54,488 nt of DNA from positions 43,888-98,375 of the forward strand of contig CADCVF010000035.1 in assembly GCA_902806095.1 (NCBI GenBank). Reading direction: 5' to 3'. Shown here piece by piece: positions 15,169 to 24,286 of this stretch. Position numbers and translations under genes: made by a program. The notes under the pieces are model-generated. The model was not told the origin of the DNA and ran no database searches. It saw nothing but the letters and a program-made list of their open reading frames with translations. Source of the DNA: an uncultured Rubrobacteraceae bacterium. Its GTDB lineage: Bacteria; Actinomycetota; Rubrobacteria; Rubrobacterales; Rubrobacteraceae. Within the stretch, counting starts at the first letter, position 1; each line of letters begins with the position of its first letter.

Positions 15169-18114
15169 ATGGCGAACGATCCTTTCAGCGCGCGCAAGAA
15201 GCAATCCACCGGCTCGCAAGAGGTAGAACTCTTCAGCCTCGAAACGCTGGACGAACAGGCAGACGGAGACGTCTTCTCCCTTCCGTTCTCCATCAGGGTG
15301 ATGCTGGAGTCGCTCCTGCGCAACGCCGGTGGAAAGTTCGTCTCGCGGGAGGACGTCGAAGCATTGGCTTCCTGGCCTGATTCGGTCGGCGACGAGCTTG
15401 CTTATCTGCCTGCCAGGGTCGTCATGCAGGACTTCACCGGGGTACCTGCTGTAGTCGACCTTGCGGCGATGCGGAGCGCGATGGAGAACGTGGGCGGAGA
15501 TCCAGGGAAGATCAACCCGCTCGTTCCGACCGACCTGGTTATCGACCACTCGGTCCAGGTCGACGCTTTCGGATCTCCGGCTGCCCTCCAGTTCAACGCC
15601 GAGCGCGAGTTCGAACGCAACCGCGAGCGCTACGAGTTTCTTAAGTGGGGCCAGCAGGCCTTCGATAACTTCTCGGTCGTCCCGCCAGCCACAGGTATCA
15701 TCCACCAGGTCAACCTTGAGTACCTGGCTAAGGGTGTGATCGTGAAAGATGGAGTGGCGATGCCGGATACGCTCGTCGGCACTGACAGCCACACCACCAT
15801 GATCAACGGTCTCGGCGTGCTCGGCTGGGGTGTCGGGGGCATCGAGGCCGAGGCCGTCACCCTGGGCCAGCCCTACTACATGCTCGTCCCCGAGGTGATC
15901 GGCTTCAAGCTTACCGGCGCCCTCAGGGAGGGTGTCACGGCCACGGACCTTGTACTGACCGTCACCCAGATGCTTCGCTCCCACGGCGTGGTGGGCAAGT
16001 TCGTGGAGTTCTACGGTGAGGGACTCAGCAAGCTCTCTCTACCCGACCGGGCCACCATCGCGAACATGTCCCCCGAGTTCGGGGCGACGTGCACGTTCTT
16101 CCCCGTTGACATCGAGACGCTTCGCTACCTGCGCGGGACGGGCCGCGACGAGGAGCTCGTCGGGCTGGTCGAGGCTTACAGCAAGGAGCAGGGCCTCTGG
16201 CGTACGGACGAGACGCCCGAGCCGCGCTTCTCGGAGACGTTGGATCTCGACCTGGAGTCGGTCGAGGCGAGTCTCGCCGGCCCGCGGCGCCCGCAGGACA
16301 GGGTCGCTCTCGACGACATGCAGCCTTCCTTCAGGCAGGCGCTGGCCGAGATGGTGGACCCCGACCACCCGCTCCTCGGGAACGGTTACGAGGACACTTA
16401 CGATCGTGCCGACGAAGAATCCTTCCCCGCGAGCGACACCCCGAACCCCGACATACTCGGCGCCCGCCGTGGGCCCAACGAGGCTGAGGGCAAGGAGGGC
16501 GGTGCTGTCTCCAAGGGTGAGAGCCACACCGCGGACGACACTGAGTCTTTCCCCGCGAGCGACACCCCTGCAGGCGCATCTGGTGTGAGCAATGAGGATG
16601 GAGGAGACCCCACGTCAGGCGGCGAGCCCGAGAACGGCAAGACGCAGGCCGAGCCTTCGGGCGCTATTACCGTTACGGTCGACGGAGAGGAACTCTATCT
16701 CAGGCACGGCTCCGCCGTGATCGCCGCCATAACCAGCTGCACCAACACCTCCAATCCTTCCGTAATGATGGGTGCCGGACTCCTGGCAAAAAAGGCCGTC
16801 GAGAGGGGGCTCTCCGTCGCGCCGCACGTCAAGACAAGCCTCGCGCCCGGGTCCAAGGTCGTCACGGAGTACCTGCAAACCTCGGGACTCCTGGATCCCC
16901 TGGAGCAATTGAGGTTCGACGTCGTCGGCTACGGGTGCACGACGTGTATAGGTAACTCAGGTCCGCTTGCCGAGGAGATCTCCGCCGCCGTAGAGGAGAA
17001 CGACCTCGTGGTCGCGGCCGTTCTCTCGGGCAACAGGAACTTCGAGGGTCGCATCAACCCCGACGTCCGTGCGAACTACCTGGCCTCTCCGCCGCTAGTC
17101 GTCGCCTACGCCCTGGCAGGCACGGTGGACATAGACCTCTCGAAGGACCCGATAGGCGAGGACAATGGTGGCAACCCCGTGTATCTCCAGGACATCTGGC
17201 CTTCACAGGAGGAGGTGGCAAGGGAGATCGAGAACGCCCTCGACCCCAACATCTACAAGGAACAGTACGCTAACGTGTACACGGGCAACGAGCAGTGGAA
17301 CGACGTGGAAGTGCCTAGCGGCGACCTCTACGAATGGGACCCCGACTCGACCTACATCCAGGAGCCCTCGTTCTTCAAGGACATGGGCCCCGAGCCCGAA
17401 GACCTGGAGGACATAGAGGGCGCACGCGTCCTCGTGAGAGTCGGGGACTCTGTGACCACCGACCACATCTCACCCGCCGGCGCCATCCCCTCGAAGATGC
17501 CGGCTGGGCAGTACCTGATACAGAAGGGCGTGGATCCGCGCGACTTCAACTCCTACGGCTCCAGGCGCGGCAACCACGAGGTCATGGTGCGCGGTACGTT
17601 CGGCAACATCAGGCTCCGCAACCAGCTCGTGGACAAAGAGGGCGGCTACACCCTCCAATTCCCTGACGGCGAAGAGACCACAATCTACGAGGCGAGCCTG
17701 AAGTACGAAGAGGAAGACGTGCCCCTCGTGGTGCTCGCCGGTAAAGAATACGGCTCAGGCTCGTCGCGCGACTGGGCTGCGAAGGGCTCGTTCCTGCTCG
17801 GGGTACGGGCCGTTATCGCCGAGAGCTTCGAGCGCATCCACCGCTCGAACCTGATCGGCATGGGCGTCCTCCCGCTACAGTACGCAGAAGGCGAGAGCGC
17901 AGAATCCCTAGGATTGAGCGGACACGAGTCCTTCGCCATCGCCGGCCTCGCCGGCCTCGAGCCCGGCAAGCAGTTGACCGTGAAGGTCAAGGGCGACAAT
18001 GGCGAAGAGAAGGAGTTCGAGGTAATGGCGCGGGTGGACTCCCCGGTCGAGGTCGAGTATCTCCGTAACGGCGGCATCTTGCAGACCGTCCTGCGCCAGA
18101 TGCTCGGAGAGTAG
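15169..18114 (+). CDS. acnA: Aconitate hydratase A with a ~100-residue acidic insert
   Basis: A 981-residue AcnA/IRP1-type aconitase that interconverts citrate and isocitrate in the TCA cycle. The [4Fe-4S] ligands are Cys524 ([10 protein letters not shown]) and Cys590/Cys593 ([10 protein letters not shown]). [12 protein letters not shown]-type [12 protein letters not shown] and the swivelling C-terminal domain are intact. Between domains, residues about 400-498 are an acidic, Pro/Ser/Gly-rich insert. It holds two copies of an ESFPASDTP motif (415-425 and 457-467), making the protein longer than the usual 890-940. GAAAGAGG lies 9 bases before the ATG. It starts a plus-strand run with the next two genes. 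Confidence 0.95.
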   Translation: MANDPFSARKKQSTGSQEVELFSLETLDEQADGDVFSLPFSIRVMLESLLRNAGGKFVSREDVEALASWPDSVGDELAYLPARVVMQDFTGVPAVVDLAAMRSAMENVGGDPGKINPLVPTDLVIDHSVQVDAFGSPAALQFNAEREFERNRERYEFLKWGQQAFDNFSVVPPATGIIHQVNLEYLAKGVIVKDGVAMPDTLVGTDSHTTMINGLGVLGWGVGGIEAEAVTLGQPYYMLVPEVIGFKLTGALREGVTATDLVLTVTQMLRSHGVVGKFVEFYGEGLSKLSLPDRATIANMSPEFGATCTFFPVDIETLRYLRGTGRDEELVGLVEAYSKEQGLWRTDETPEPRFSETLDLDLESVEASLAGPRRPQDRVALDDMQPSFRQALAEMVDPDHPLLGNGYEDTYDRADEESFPASDTPNPDILGARRGPNEAEGKEGGAVSKGESHTADDTESFPASDTPAGASGVSNEDGGDPTSGGEPENGKTQAEPSGAITVTVDGEELYLRHGSAVIAAITSCTNTSNPSVMMGAGLLAKKAVERGLSVAPHVKTSLAPGSKVVTEYLQTSGLLDPLEQLRFDVVGYGCTTCIGNSGPLAEEISAAVEENDLVVAAVLSGNRNFEGRINPDVRANYLASPPLVVAYALAGTVDIDLSKDPIGEDNGGNPVYLQDIWPSQEEVAREIENALDPNIYKEQYANVYTGNEQWNDVEVPSGDLYEWDPDSTYIQEPSFFKDMGPEPEDLEDIEGARVLVRVGDSVTTDHISPAGAIPSKMPAGQYLIQKGVDPRDFNSYGSRRGNHEVMVRGTFGNIRLRNQLVDKEGGYTLQFPDGEETTIYEASLKYEEEDVPLVVLAGKEYGSGSSRDWAAKGSFLLGVRAVIAESFERIHRSNLIGMGVLPLQYAEGESAESLGLSGHESFAIAGLAGLEPGKQLTVKVKGDNGEEKEFEVMARVDSPVEVEYLRNGGILQTVLRQMLGE

Positions 18115-18137
18115 TGCCCGGAATAGGAAGGAAGCCC

Positions 18138-19094
18138 ATGCCCGAGAAGGTCCTGGTTACCCGTGAGATACCGTCCGCCGGGCTCCGCGTCCTAGAAGGG
18201 TTCGATGTCGCGGTGCTCTCAGAGGGGCCGCCCGAGCGCGGCGAGCTTCTCGAAGCTGTCCGCGGCGTGGCCGGCATCCTCTCCACCGTCACAGAGACGG
18301 TGGACACGGAGTTGATGGACGCGGCTGGCGGAGACCTCAGGGTCATCGCCAACATGGCCGTAGGCTACGACAATGTAGACCTCGACGCCGCCGGGGAGCG
18401 GGGCGTCGTGGTGACCAACACCCCCGAGGTCCTGAACGAGACGACCGCCGATACCGCCTTCATGCTGTTGCTCGCGGCGGCCAGGAGACTCGGCGAGGCT
18501 GAGCGTCTCCTGCGCTCCGGCGGGTGGGACGCCTGGGGACCGATGCAGCTCACGGGTCCCGACGTCTGGGGCAAGAAGCTCGGGGTCGTAGGGTTCGGCA
18601 GGATCGGACAGGCCCTAGCCCACCGCGCCCGGGGATTCGACATGGAGGTCCTGTACCACGACCAGTACAGGAACGAAAGCGCAGAGCAAGAGACCGGGGC
18701 GCAGTACCTCGAGCTCGAGGAGCTGCTCGAAACCGCTGACTTCATCTCCGTCCACACCCCGCTCACGCCCGAGACCAGGCACCTGATAGGTCCGGGGGAG
18801 CTGGACCTCATGAAACCCACAGCCATCCTCGTCAACTCTTCGCGCGGTCCCGTGGTCGACGAAGCGGCTCTCGCTGATGCGCTGGAGCAGGGAAGCATCT
18901 TCGCCGCAGGCCTCGACGTGTATGAGGAGGAGCCTGAGGTGCACCCCAAGCTCCTGGAGCTCGAGAACGTCGTCCTCGCTCCGCACATCGGCAGTGCCTC
19001 CATCGAGACCCGCGACAAGATGGCCGTCCTCGCAGCGGAGAACCTGGTCGCGGTGCTGCGCGGTGAGGATCCAACAACGCCGGTAGATGCCTAG
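18138..19094 (+). CDS. D-2-hydroxyacid dehydrogenase (glyoxylate/hydroxypyruvate reductase-like)
   Basis: A 318-residue two-domain NAD(P)-dependent dehydrogenase. The Rossmann motif is GVVGFGRIGQALAHRA (about 147-162), and the catalytic triad is Arg in NSSRGPVVDE, Glu in YEEEPEVHP and His in APHIGSAS. Closest in pattern to GyaR-type glyoxylate reductases, though hydroxypyruvate or other 2-ketoacids are possible. The ATG at 18138 has AGGAAGGAAG ahead; a GTG at 18114 would overlap the acnA stop. Its place 23 bases after acnA suggests co-transcription and a link to glyoxylate or organic-acid metabolism. Confidence 0.9.
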   Translation: MPEKVLVTREIPSAGLRVLEGFDVAVLSEGPPERGELLEAVRGVAGILSTVTETVDTELMDAAGGDLRVIANMAVGYDNVDLDAAGERGVVVTNTPEVLNETTADTAFMLLLAAARRLGEAERLLRSGGWDAWGPMQLTGPDVWGKKLGVVGFGRIGQALAHRARGFDMEVLYHDQYRNESAEQETGAQYLELEELLETADFISVHTPLTPETRHLIGPGELDLMKPTAILVNSSRGPVVDEAALADALEQGSIFAAGLDVYEEEPEVHPKLLELENVVLAPHIGSASIETRDKMAVLAAENLVAVLRGEDPTTPVDA

Positions 19095-19106
19095 ACGCTC
19101 CAGGCC

Positions 19107-20012
19107 ATGACCGGAGGGCCGGTACGCGACCGGTGGGCCGAGTGGCTGCTGGAGCGGCGCCACGGTGGAGACCCTGAAGACCTGAAGACCACTATGGACT
19201 TCCTCGCGCCCGTGCGCGACCGGGTACTCCGGAACGCTGCTCTTATGGGCGGCGAGACGCTGCTCGACGTAGGGGCTGGCGACGGCCTTATTGCCTTCGG
19301 CGCACTTGAACTCCTCGGGGAAGGCGGTCATGTTATCTTCAGCGACATCTCCAGGGACTTGCTCGACCATAGCCGCTCGCTCGCCCGGCAGATGGGCGTG
19401 CTCGACCGGTGCGAGTTCGTACACGCATCGGCCGACGACCTCTCCGTACTGGAGGAAGCCTCCATCGACGTGGTGACTACCCGCTCGGTGCTCATCTACG
19501 TGAAAAACAAGCGGCGGACCTTCGAGGAGTTCCACCGCGTCCTCAAGCCGGGTGGGCGACTATCGATCTTCGAGCCGATCAACCGCTTCAACACCGTTGA
19601 CTGGTCTTCCGAGTCGGGTATCTATTTGGGGCATGACGTGACGCCGGTGAAGGATCTTGCCGTGCGAGTTCAGGCTATTTACGAGCGTATCCAGCCGAGG
19701 GAAACCGATCCGATGCTGGACTTCGACGAGCGAGATCTTCTTGCACACTCCGAGGAAGCCGGCTTCGGGGGGGTCCACCTCGAGTACGAAGCCAACATCA
19801 CGCACGGCAACCCCTACCTCTCTGAAGGTCGCGGCTGGGAGACCCTGCTCAAGACCTCTGGGAACCCCAAAATACCCACGCTTGAGGAGGCGATGAACGA
19901 GGCGTTGACGGCGGAGGAGATCGAAGGCTTCACCGCCCACCTCCGCCCGCTGGTGGAGCGTAACGAGGGCAAGGGGATGTCGGCGCACGCTTACCTCTGG
20001 GCCGTAAAGTAG
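19107..20012 (+). CDS. Class I SAM-dependent methyltransferase
   Basis: A 301-residue methyltransferase. Motif I is LLDVGAGDGLIAFG (about residues 52-65), the acidic ribose-binding Asp follows strand 2 (VIFSDISRDLLDHS), motif II is SIDVVTTRSVLIYV, and HRVLKPGGRLSIFEPI is the usual post-motif segment. A C-terminal extension of about 120 residues probably forms the acceptor pocket. The substrate is unknown. It starts 12 bases after the dehydrogenase gene with no strong Shine-Dalgarno, so it is likely translated from the same message. Confidence 0.87.
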   Translation: MTGGPVRDRWAEWLLERRHGGDPEDLKTTMDFLAPVRDRVLRNAALMGGETLLDVGAGDGLIAFGALELLGEGGHVIFSDISRDLLDHSRSLARQMGVLDRCEFVHASADDLSVLEEASIDVVTTRSVLIYVKNKRRTFEEFHRVLKPGGRLSIFEPINRFNTVDWSSESGIYLGHDVTPVKDLAVRVQAIYERIQPRETDPMLDFDERDLLAHSEEAGFGGVHLEYEANITHGNPYLSEGRGWETLLKTSGNPKIPTLEEAMNEALTAEEIEGFTAHLRPLVERNEGKGMSAHAYLWAVK

Positions 20013-20024
20013 GAGGAGATTACG

Positions 20025-20228
20025 ATGAAATGTAGCTTGTCCGTCTTCCTACTCGGCGGCCGCCCGTGTTTTCTCCGCCGGGCTTCCGGCGTCCGATCGT
20101 TCGTCCGGTGGGACGCCGCATGCTGCTTCCAACAACTCCAGCAGACCAATTGTCATCCACAGGCGCCACCACCGGGAGTGCTTCACTCGTCTCTTCCCAA
20201 CTTCCATGCCTGGCAGTGTAGCCTGTGA
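20025..20228 (+). CDS. Possible small Cys-containing peptide gene
   Basis: A 67-residue frame starting at an ATG with a strong AGGAGGAG 6 bases upstream. The peptide is rich in Cys, Arg, Pro and Gln (MKCSLSVFLLGG start) and matches nothing I know. The ribosome site is the only argument; the amino-acid make-up is poor for a folded protein. It may be a decayed gene whose start survived. Confidence 0.3.
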   Translation: MKCSLSVFLLGGRPCFLRRASGVRSFVRWDAACCFQQLQQTNCHPQAPPPGVLHSSLPNFHAWQCSL

Positions 20229-20252
20229 CCTTCAGGGAAGATCGCGAGGCTG

Positions 20253-20948
20253 TCAGTCGTTCCTGACGAAGATCGAACGCGCCAGCGGGTCCCCAAGGGC
20301 GTAGACCTCCGCCTCCTCATCCTCGACTACCACGACACCGTCCAGTTCCCGCACCTCCCTGACCCTCAACCACCTCCCTGGGACGAGGTTGCGATCGCCG
20401 AGGTAGTCGAGCATCGCGGCATCCTCGTCCCTGACCTTGGAGATGCGGACTCGCCGCCCCGCGACGACCTGGCTCAAAGCCATGGAGTCGTCCACCTCTA
20501 GACTACCCTCAGCCGAAGGGATGGGGTCCCCATGCGGGTCGTGGTCCGGATGCCCCAACAACTCCGCCAGACGCTCGGTGAATCCGTCTGAGACGGCGTG
20601 CTCCAGCCGCTCGGCCTCGTCGTGTACCTCCTGCCAATCGTAACCGAGGTGCTCGAGCAGGAAGGTCTCGATCAGACGGTGCCGCCGTACCAGCCTTAAT
20701 GCTTCTTCTCGTCCACGCTCGGTGAGCGTCGCCCCCCTGTAACGCTCGTACCTGACGAGGCCCATCTCCTGTAACCTCGCGAACATGTTGGAGACCGAGG
20801 CCGGCGAGACGGAGAGCCGCGCCGCCACACCCTTGGTCGAGGCGGTGCCCCCCGAGTCCACAGCAAGCTCCCAAACAGCCTTCAAGTAATCCCCGACCGA
20901 AGAAGAGGGGGAACGAGTCTCCGACAGGTCGTTCATCTCATTGCTCAT
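20253..20948 (-). CDS. DtxR/MntR/IdeR-family metal-dependent repressor
   Basis: A 231-residue, three-domain regulator. The winged helix is residues about 15-75 (VGDYLKAVWELAVDSGGT, then KGVAARLSVSPASVSNMFARL). The metal-binding and dimerisation domain contains HRLIETFLLEHLGYDWQEVH and DEAERLEHAVSD, with the His/Glu ligands of the family. An SH3-like FeoA domain closes the protein (about 155-231). It should bind DNA when loaded with Mn2+ or Fe2+. It is divergent from a ZIP transporter gene whose promoter carries a DtxR-like box (21016-21034). ATG at 20948; a second ATG four codons in is also possible. Confidence 0.9.
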   Translation of the reverse strand: MSNEMNDLSETRSPSSSVGDYLKAVWELAVDSGGTASTKGVAARLSVSPASVSNMFARLQEMGLVRYERYRGATLTERGREEALRLVRRHRLIETFLLEHLGYDWQEVHDEAERLEHAVSDGFTERLAELLGHPDHDPHGDPIPSAEGSLEVDDSMALSQVVAGRRVRISKVRDEDAAMLDYLGDRNLVPGRWLRVREVRELDGVVVVEDEEAEVYALGDPLARSIFVRND

Positions 20949-20986
20949 ATTAGACGATGCAAATACTTTGGCAAGAGCAACCCGCC

Positions 20987-21034
20987 TTGACTATTCACTG
21001 TGTCTCAATATAAGATTAGGCAGGGCTAAACTCA
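20987..21034 (+). promoter_or_regulatory. Promoter with DtxR/IdeR-type box ahead of the ZIP transporter
   Basis: TTGACT (20987-20992), 16 bases, TATAAG (21009-21014). Directly after it, 21016-21034 matches the 19-base IdeR/DtxR consensus at 15 of 19 positions by eye (TTAGGCAGGGCTAAACTCA). Its place over the transcript start fits repression by the divergent DtxR-type protein when metal is plentiful. Confidence 0.7.
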
Positions 21035-21051
21035 ATACGATGGAGGTTTTC

Positions 21052-21150
21052 ATGAGTGGACGGACAGACGCAATGTCAACAGGTGTGGAGGTTGTGCCTG
21101 CGTATATCGTTGGAAGTAATGGGGGGTACGAAAGTAGGTTCGGCAAGTGA
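21052..21150 (+). CDS. Short upstream peptide overlapping the ZIP transporter start
   Basis: A 32-codon frame ([20 protein letters not shown], then [12 protein letters not shown]) starting at an ATG with ATGGAGG about 6 bases ahead. Its TGA overlaps the GTG start of the ZIP gene (GTGA). That arrangement would couple transporter translation to this peptide. No known family; it may be a leader peptide rather than a functional protein. Confidence 0.45.
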   Translation: MSGRTDAMSTGVEVVPAYIVGSNGGYESRFGK

Positions 21151-21956
21151 TCGGGGTTCTAACCGGGATGTCCCCCGTCTTGCAGGCGTTTCTTGCGACG
21201 ATGTTCACGTGGGGTATGACGGCTGCGGGGGCGGCACTTGTGTTCGGGACCAAGAACGTGCCGCGCAAGTTGTTGGATGCCATGCTCGGGTTCGCGGCTG
21301 GGGTCATGATCGCGGCGAGCTTCTGGTCGCTTCTGGCTCCGGCCATAGATCTGTCGGAGGGTGGGTCGTTGCCGGTGTGGGTACCGCCGGTCATCGGATT
21401 CCTGGCGGGGGGGATCTTCCTGCGGCTCCTGGATCTGCTGTTGCCGCACCTGCACCCCGGCATGAAGTTGTCCGAGGCGGAGGGCATCCACACGAGCTGG
21501 CGCCGCAGCGTGCTGCTGGTTTCCGCCATCACCCTGCACAACATCCCGGAGGGGCTGGCGATCGGCGTGGCTTTCGGGGCTGTCGCCGCCGGCATAGACG
21601 GCGCCTCTTTGGGCGCGGCCGTCGCACTGGCCGTCGGCATCGGGTTGCAGAACTTCCCCGAGGGTACGGCCGTCTCTATGCCCTTGAGGCGTGAGGGGAT
21701 TGGCCGGGGCAGGAGCTTCTTCTACGGGCAGCTCTCCGCGGTGGTCGAGCCGTTCGCGGCCATCATCGGGGCGGCTGCGGTCGTCCTCGCCAAACCGATA
21801 CTGCCCTATGCTCTGGCGTTCGCCGCTGGGGCCATGATCTTCGTCGTCGCCGAAGAGCTCATCCCTGAGGCGAAACGCGGCAGCCCCGACATCGCCGCCC
21901 TCGCCCTCATGGTCGGCTTCGCTGTCATGATGACCCTGGACGTCGCGCTCAGTTAA
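21147..21956 (+). CDS. ZIP-family divalent metal transporter (ZupT/GufA-like)
   Basis: A 269-residue membrane protein with about eight hydrophobic segments. The two family metal motifs are present: [15 protein letters not shown] in TM4 and [14 protein letters not shown] in TM5, whose His/Asn/Glu residues form the binuclear site. ZIP proteins import Zn2+, Mn2+ or Fe2+. The start may be GTG 21147 (coupled to the upstream peptide) or ATG 21168 ([17 protein letters not shown]), the usual N-terminus of the family. The divergent DtxR-type regulator and box suggest Mn or Fe uptake. Confidence 0.9.
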   Translation: MIGVLTGMSPVLQAFLATMFTWGMTAAGAALVFGTKNVPRKLLDAMLGFAAGVMIAASFWSLLAPAIDLSEGGSLPVWVPPVIGFLAGGIFLRLLDLLLPHLHPGMKLSEAEGIHTSWRRSVLLVSAITLHNIPEGLAIGVAFGAVAAGIDGASLGAAVALAVGIGLQNFPEGTAVSMPLRREGIGRGRSFFYGQLSAVVEPFAAIIGAAAVVLAKPILPYALAFAAGAMIFVVAEELIPEAKRGSPDIAALALMVGFAVMMTLDVALS

Positions 21957-22337
21957 AGCTCACCTACCTGCCGGTCGCCGTCATGTACGGTGTGGCACCA
22001 GTTAACGGTGGTAGGGAGGCAAGTGCCTGCAATGGTCTAAACGTAGGCCGATTGCCGCGGGCTGGCTTTGCACCTAAAGTCGCCTCAAGCGAAGAGTCTT
22101 GGTTCGACTTCGTCCTGTTAACCAAAAGTCCCTTCTGAACCAAGAGTCGACTCTATTGCTAAGGCGCGGTGAGCTAAGAAGCGCCAGCAGGAAGAGCAAT
22201 CTTCGTAGCCGCCGCCAAAAATCCGAAAAATAGTCTATATGGAGTATGCGCTAGGTGGCACCTGAATGCTACCGTGGTGGCGCTGTGCAACACGGTGGGG
22301 CTGACGAGCCCCACCCCCTTGCGGGAGGAGAGAAGAA
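21957..22337. other. Gene-free region holding the left inverted cluster of GACTTTTGGTTC-like boxes
   Basis: No supported gene. On the minus strand there are boxes at 22137-22148, 22119-22130 and 22070-22081; on the plus strand there is one at 22094-22105. The outer 22 bases (22064-22085) match the reverse complement of 22845-22866 with one mismatch. A strong GGGAGGAG ribosome site at the right end belongs to the broken secreted-protein gene. Confidence 0.6.
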
Positions 22338-22684
22338 ATGTTGAGGAAGATACTAGCGGCACTGGTGGCCGCAGCGATGCTGGCAGCGATGATGGCTATG
22401 TCTGGAGTGGCCCTGGCCCAGGGCGGCGACGTGTGTGAGCGATAAGGGCGAGACCAAGGTCGATTAGGGCCCCAGCAACTGCTTCTCTGACTCCACCTCC
22501 AGGGCGGTGGCGGTAAAGGACAGTGATGCGCGCGGCAGATAACAGTAAGTCGACGGCAATCAACGACAGCGTGGCGCTAGCGGAAGATGACAGCGAGGCA
22601 ACGGCCACCAACGGCAGCAGGGCGGTCGCGGATAATAACTGCACCGCCACGGCGCAGAACGGCGAACAGGTGAGTTGCCCATAG
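22338..22684 (+). pseudogene. Broken secreted repeat protein gene
   Basis: MLRKILAALVAAAMLAAMMA, with SGVALA following, is a clear signal peptide after GGGAGGAG. It runs into a stop at once. Continuing needs a +1 shift near 22430 (SDKGETKVD, a TAG, then GPSNCFSDSTSRAVAVKDSD) and a second shift near 22540. The last frame reads NSKSTAINDSVALAEDDSEA, then ATNGSRAVADNNCTATAQNG, ending EQVSCP and TAG at 22682-22684. The whole resembles a small exported protein of Ser/Asn/Ala repeats. Two frameshifts and a nonsense codon make it dead, unless the bases are misread. Confidence 0.7.
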
Positions 22685-22756
22685 CCCTGGGACCGTGGCG
22701 CTACGGGCCACAAGGCTCTAAAGTGGAGCAGCGTCCCCTACAGACGAGTAGGAGCT

Positions 22757-22795
22757 AGAAGGGTCGGCTCGTAAAGGGTCGGCCCTTCTTCTTGC
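22757..22795 (+). terminator. Hairpin AGAAGGG...CCCTTCT followed by a T-rich tail
   Basis: Arms 22757-22763 and 22783-22789 are reverse complements, with TCTTGCCC after them. It lies 70 bases past the broken secreted-protein gene and before the boxes of the MFS gene. Confidence 0.5.
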
Positions 22796-22810
22796 CCTTA
22801 TTCACCTGTA

Positions 22811-22882
22811 GACTTTTGGTTCAGGAGTCGGGCTTCTGGTTCCAAGGCGACTTTAGGTGCAAGGCCCCGCGTGCTCTATACT
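22811..22882 (+). promoter_or_regulatory. Three DosR-like boxes and -10 upstream of the MFS gene
   Basis: GACTTTTGGTTC (22811-22822), GGCTTCTGGTTC (22831-22842) and GACTTTAGGTGC (22849-22860) are spaced 20 and 18 bases apart. TATACT (22877-22882) follows 16 bases after the last. The boxes resemble half-sites of DosR/DevR-type NarL-family regulators, and their position fits an activator covering the -35. Confidence 0.55.
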
Positions 22883-22891
22883 GCCGCCGAG

Positions 22892-24250
22892 ATGAGAGAG
22901 AGGAGGTTATCCGGCGGAAAGGCCTCGAGGCTGGCGGTCTATTCCTGGATCCTCTACGACTTCTCGAACACCATCTTTTCGGTCACCATCCTCTCCTTTT
23001 ACTTCCCGCTCTGGGTCGAGGAGCAGGTAGGAAGTGGAGGTCTCATCTCGGGGGCCGGGCTCGTCAACTCGGCGACGGCCGTCTCCGCGCTTTTCGTCGT
23101 ACTCACGGCGCCCGTTCTCGGGGCCGTAGCCGACCTCAGGCAGCGGCGGGTGCCTTACCTGATCCTGCTTACCCTCATCGCGGTCGCGCTGACCGCCGTG
23201 TTGGACGTGGCCGGCGGGGTCGTGGTGGGGCTTGCGCTCTTCGTCGCGGCCGAACTCGCCTACCAGTCTGCACTTGTCTTCTACAACGCGTTGTTGCCCG
23301 TCGTCTCGGCGGGGCGTGGGGCCGGCAGGATCAGCGGCTACGGCACAGCAGCAGGCTACATCGGTACCATCCTCGGCCTGGTCGTACTGACGTACTTCGT
23401 CGAGAACGGAGAGGCGGTGCGTCCGCTGCTCGGGCCTTTTGGGGGATGGCTCGAGACCGGTGACGAAGTCTATTCCAACGCTTTCGTGCCCACGGCTGTC
23501 ATCTACCTCGTTTTCTCCCTGCCCGCTTTCTTCCTCGTGCCCGACCCGGCGGTGCGGGCGCGGCGGCCCGTGGCCCTCGGGGCAGCCTACCGCGACGTGG
23601 TCAGCACCGTGAGGAACATGCGCGCTTATGCGGGGGTGGGGACGTTCATCGTGGCTACCGTCCTGTACACCGACGCGGCGAATACGGCCATCGCAAACAT
23701 GGCGCTCTACGGTAGGGTGGTCTTCGAGATGGACGGCACACAGGTCAGGAATCTGCTCCTTTTCTCCACGGTCTTCGCCGTGGCCGGCTCGGCCGGCTTC
23801 GGCCTCCTGACGGACAGGGTAGGGCCCAAGAGATCGCTCGTCGGCGTACTGGTTCTGTGGCTCGTCGCCATCGTGCTTACTGCCTCGGCCCTGGGAGCGT
23901 GGATGCTCTTTCTCGCAGGACCCATCGTTGGGGTCGCGCTAGGAGGAATGTGGACCGTGGGGCGGGTGATGCTCGTCGCGCTCTCGCCGCCCGAGAAGCT
24001 CGGGGAGTTCTTCGGGCTCTTCTCCCTCGCCGGGAAGGTCTCAGCGGTCTTCGGACCCGCGCTCACGGCCGTGCTGCTCTTCGTCTTCGGGGGCGGCGCC
24101 TACGGCTACAGGGTCTCCATAGGCTCTCTCGCCATCATAATGGCCGCCGGCCTGTTCTTCCTCCTCCGCGTCCCCGACGCCCGTCCGGAACGCAACGTCG
24201 ACGAGTTCGCCCCGAAGACGGGCACCACCCTTGATTCGCCGGCCCCGTGA
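22892..24250 (+). CDS. MFS transporter, Atg22/UMF1-like
   Basis: A 452-residue carrier with 12 hydrophobic segments. The start SRLAVYSWILYDFSNTIFSV is the signature of the Atg22/UMF1 group. The loop after TM2 holds the MFS Asp/Arg pattern (GAVADLRQRRVPY), and a second one lies in the other half (GLLTDRVGPKRSLVG). Yeast Atg22 exports amino acids from the vacuole; bacterial substrates are unknown. It lies just before nagA and a macrodomain gene, so a sugar or cell-wall-derived substrate is possible. ATG 22892 is chosen; GTG 22871 is an alternative, but the -10 at 22877 makes that unlikely. Confidence 0.85.
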   Translation: MRERRLSGGKASRLAVYSWILYDFSNTIFSVTILSFYFPLWVEEQVGSGGLISGAGLVNSATAVSALFVVLTAPVLGAVADLRQRRVPYLILLTLIAVALTAVLDVAGGVVVGLALFVAAELAYQSALVFYNALLPVVSAGRGAGRISGYGTAAGYIGTILGLVVLTYFVENGEAVRPLLGPFGGWLETGDEVYSNAFVPTAVIYLVFSLPAFFLVPDPAVRARRPVALGAAYRDVVSTVRNMRAYAGVGTFIVATVLYTDAANTAIANMALYGRVVFEMDGTQVRNLLLFSTVFAVAGSAGFGLLTDRVGPKRSLVGVLVLWLVAIVLTASALGAWMLFLAGPIVGVALGGMWTVGRVMLVALSPPEKLGEFFGLFSLAGKVSAVFGPALTAVLLFVFGGGAYGYRVSIGSLAIIMAAGLFFLLRVPDARPERNVDEFAPKTGTTLDSPAP

Positions 24251-24286
24251 GCGGAAGATGTACGCCATGAGGAGGCAGAACACAGC

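Noticed and set aside
22064-22866. An insertion sequence
   Set aside because: Outer inverted repeats exist, but no transposase fragment or target duplication could be seen between them.
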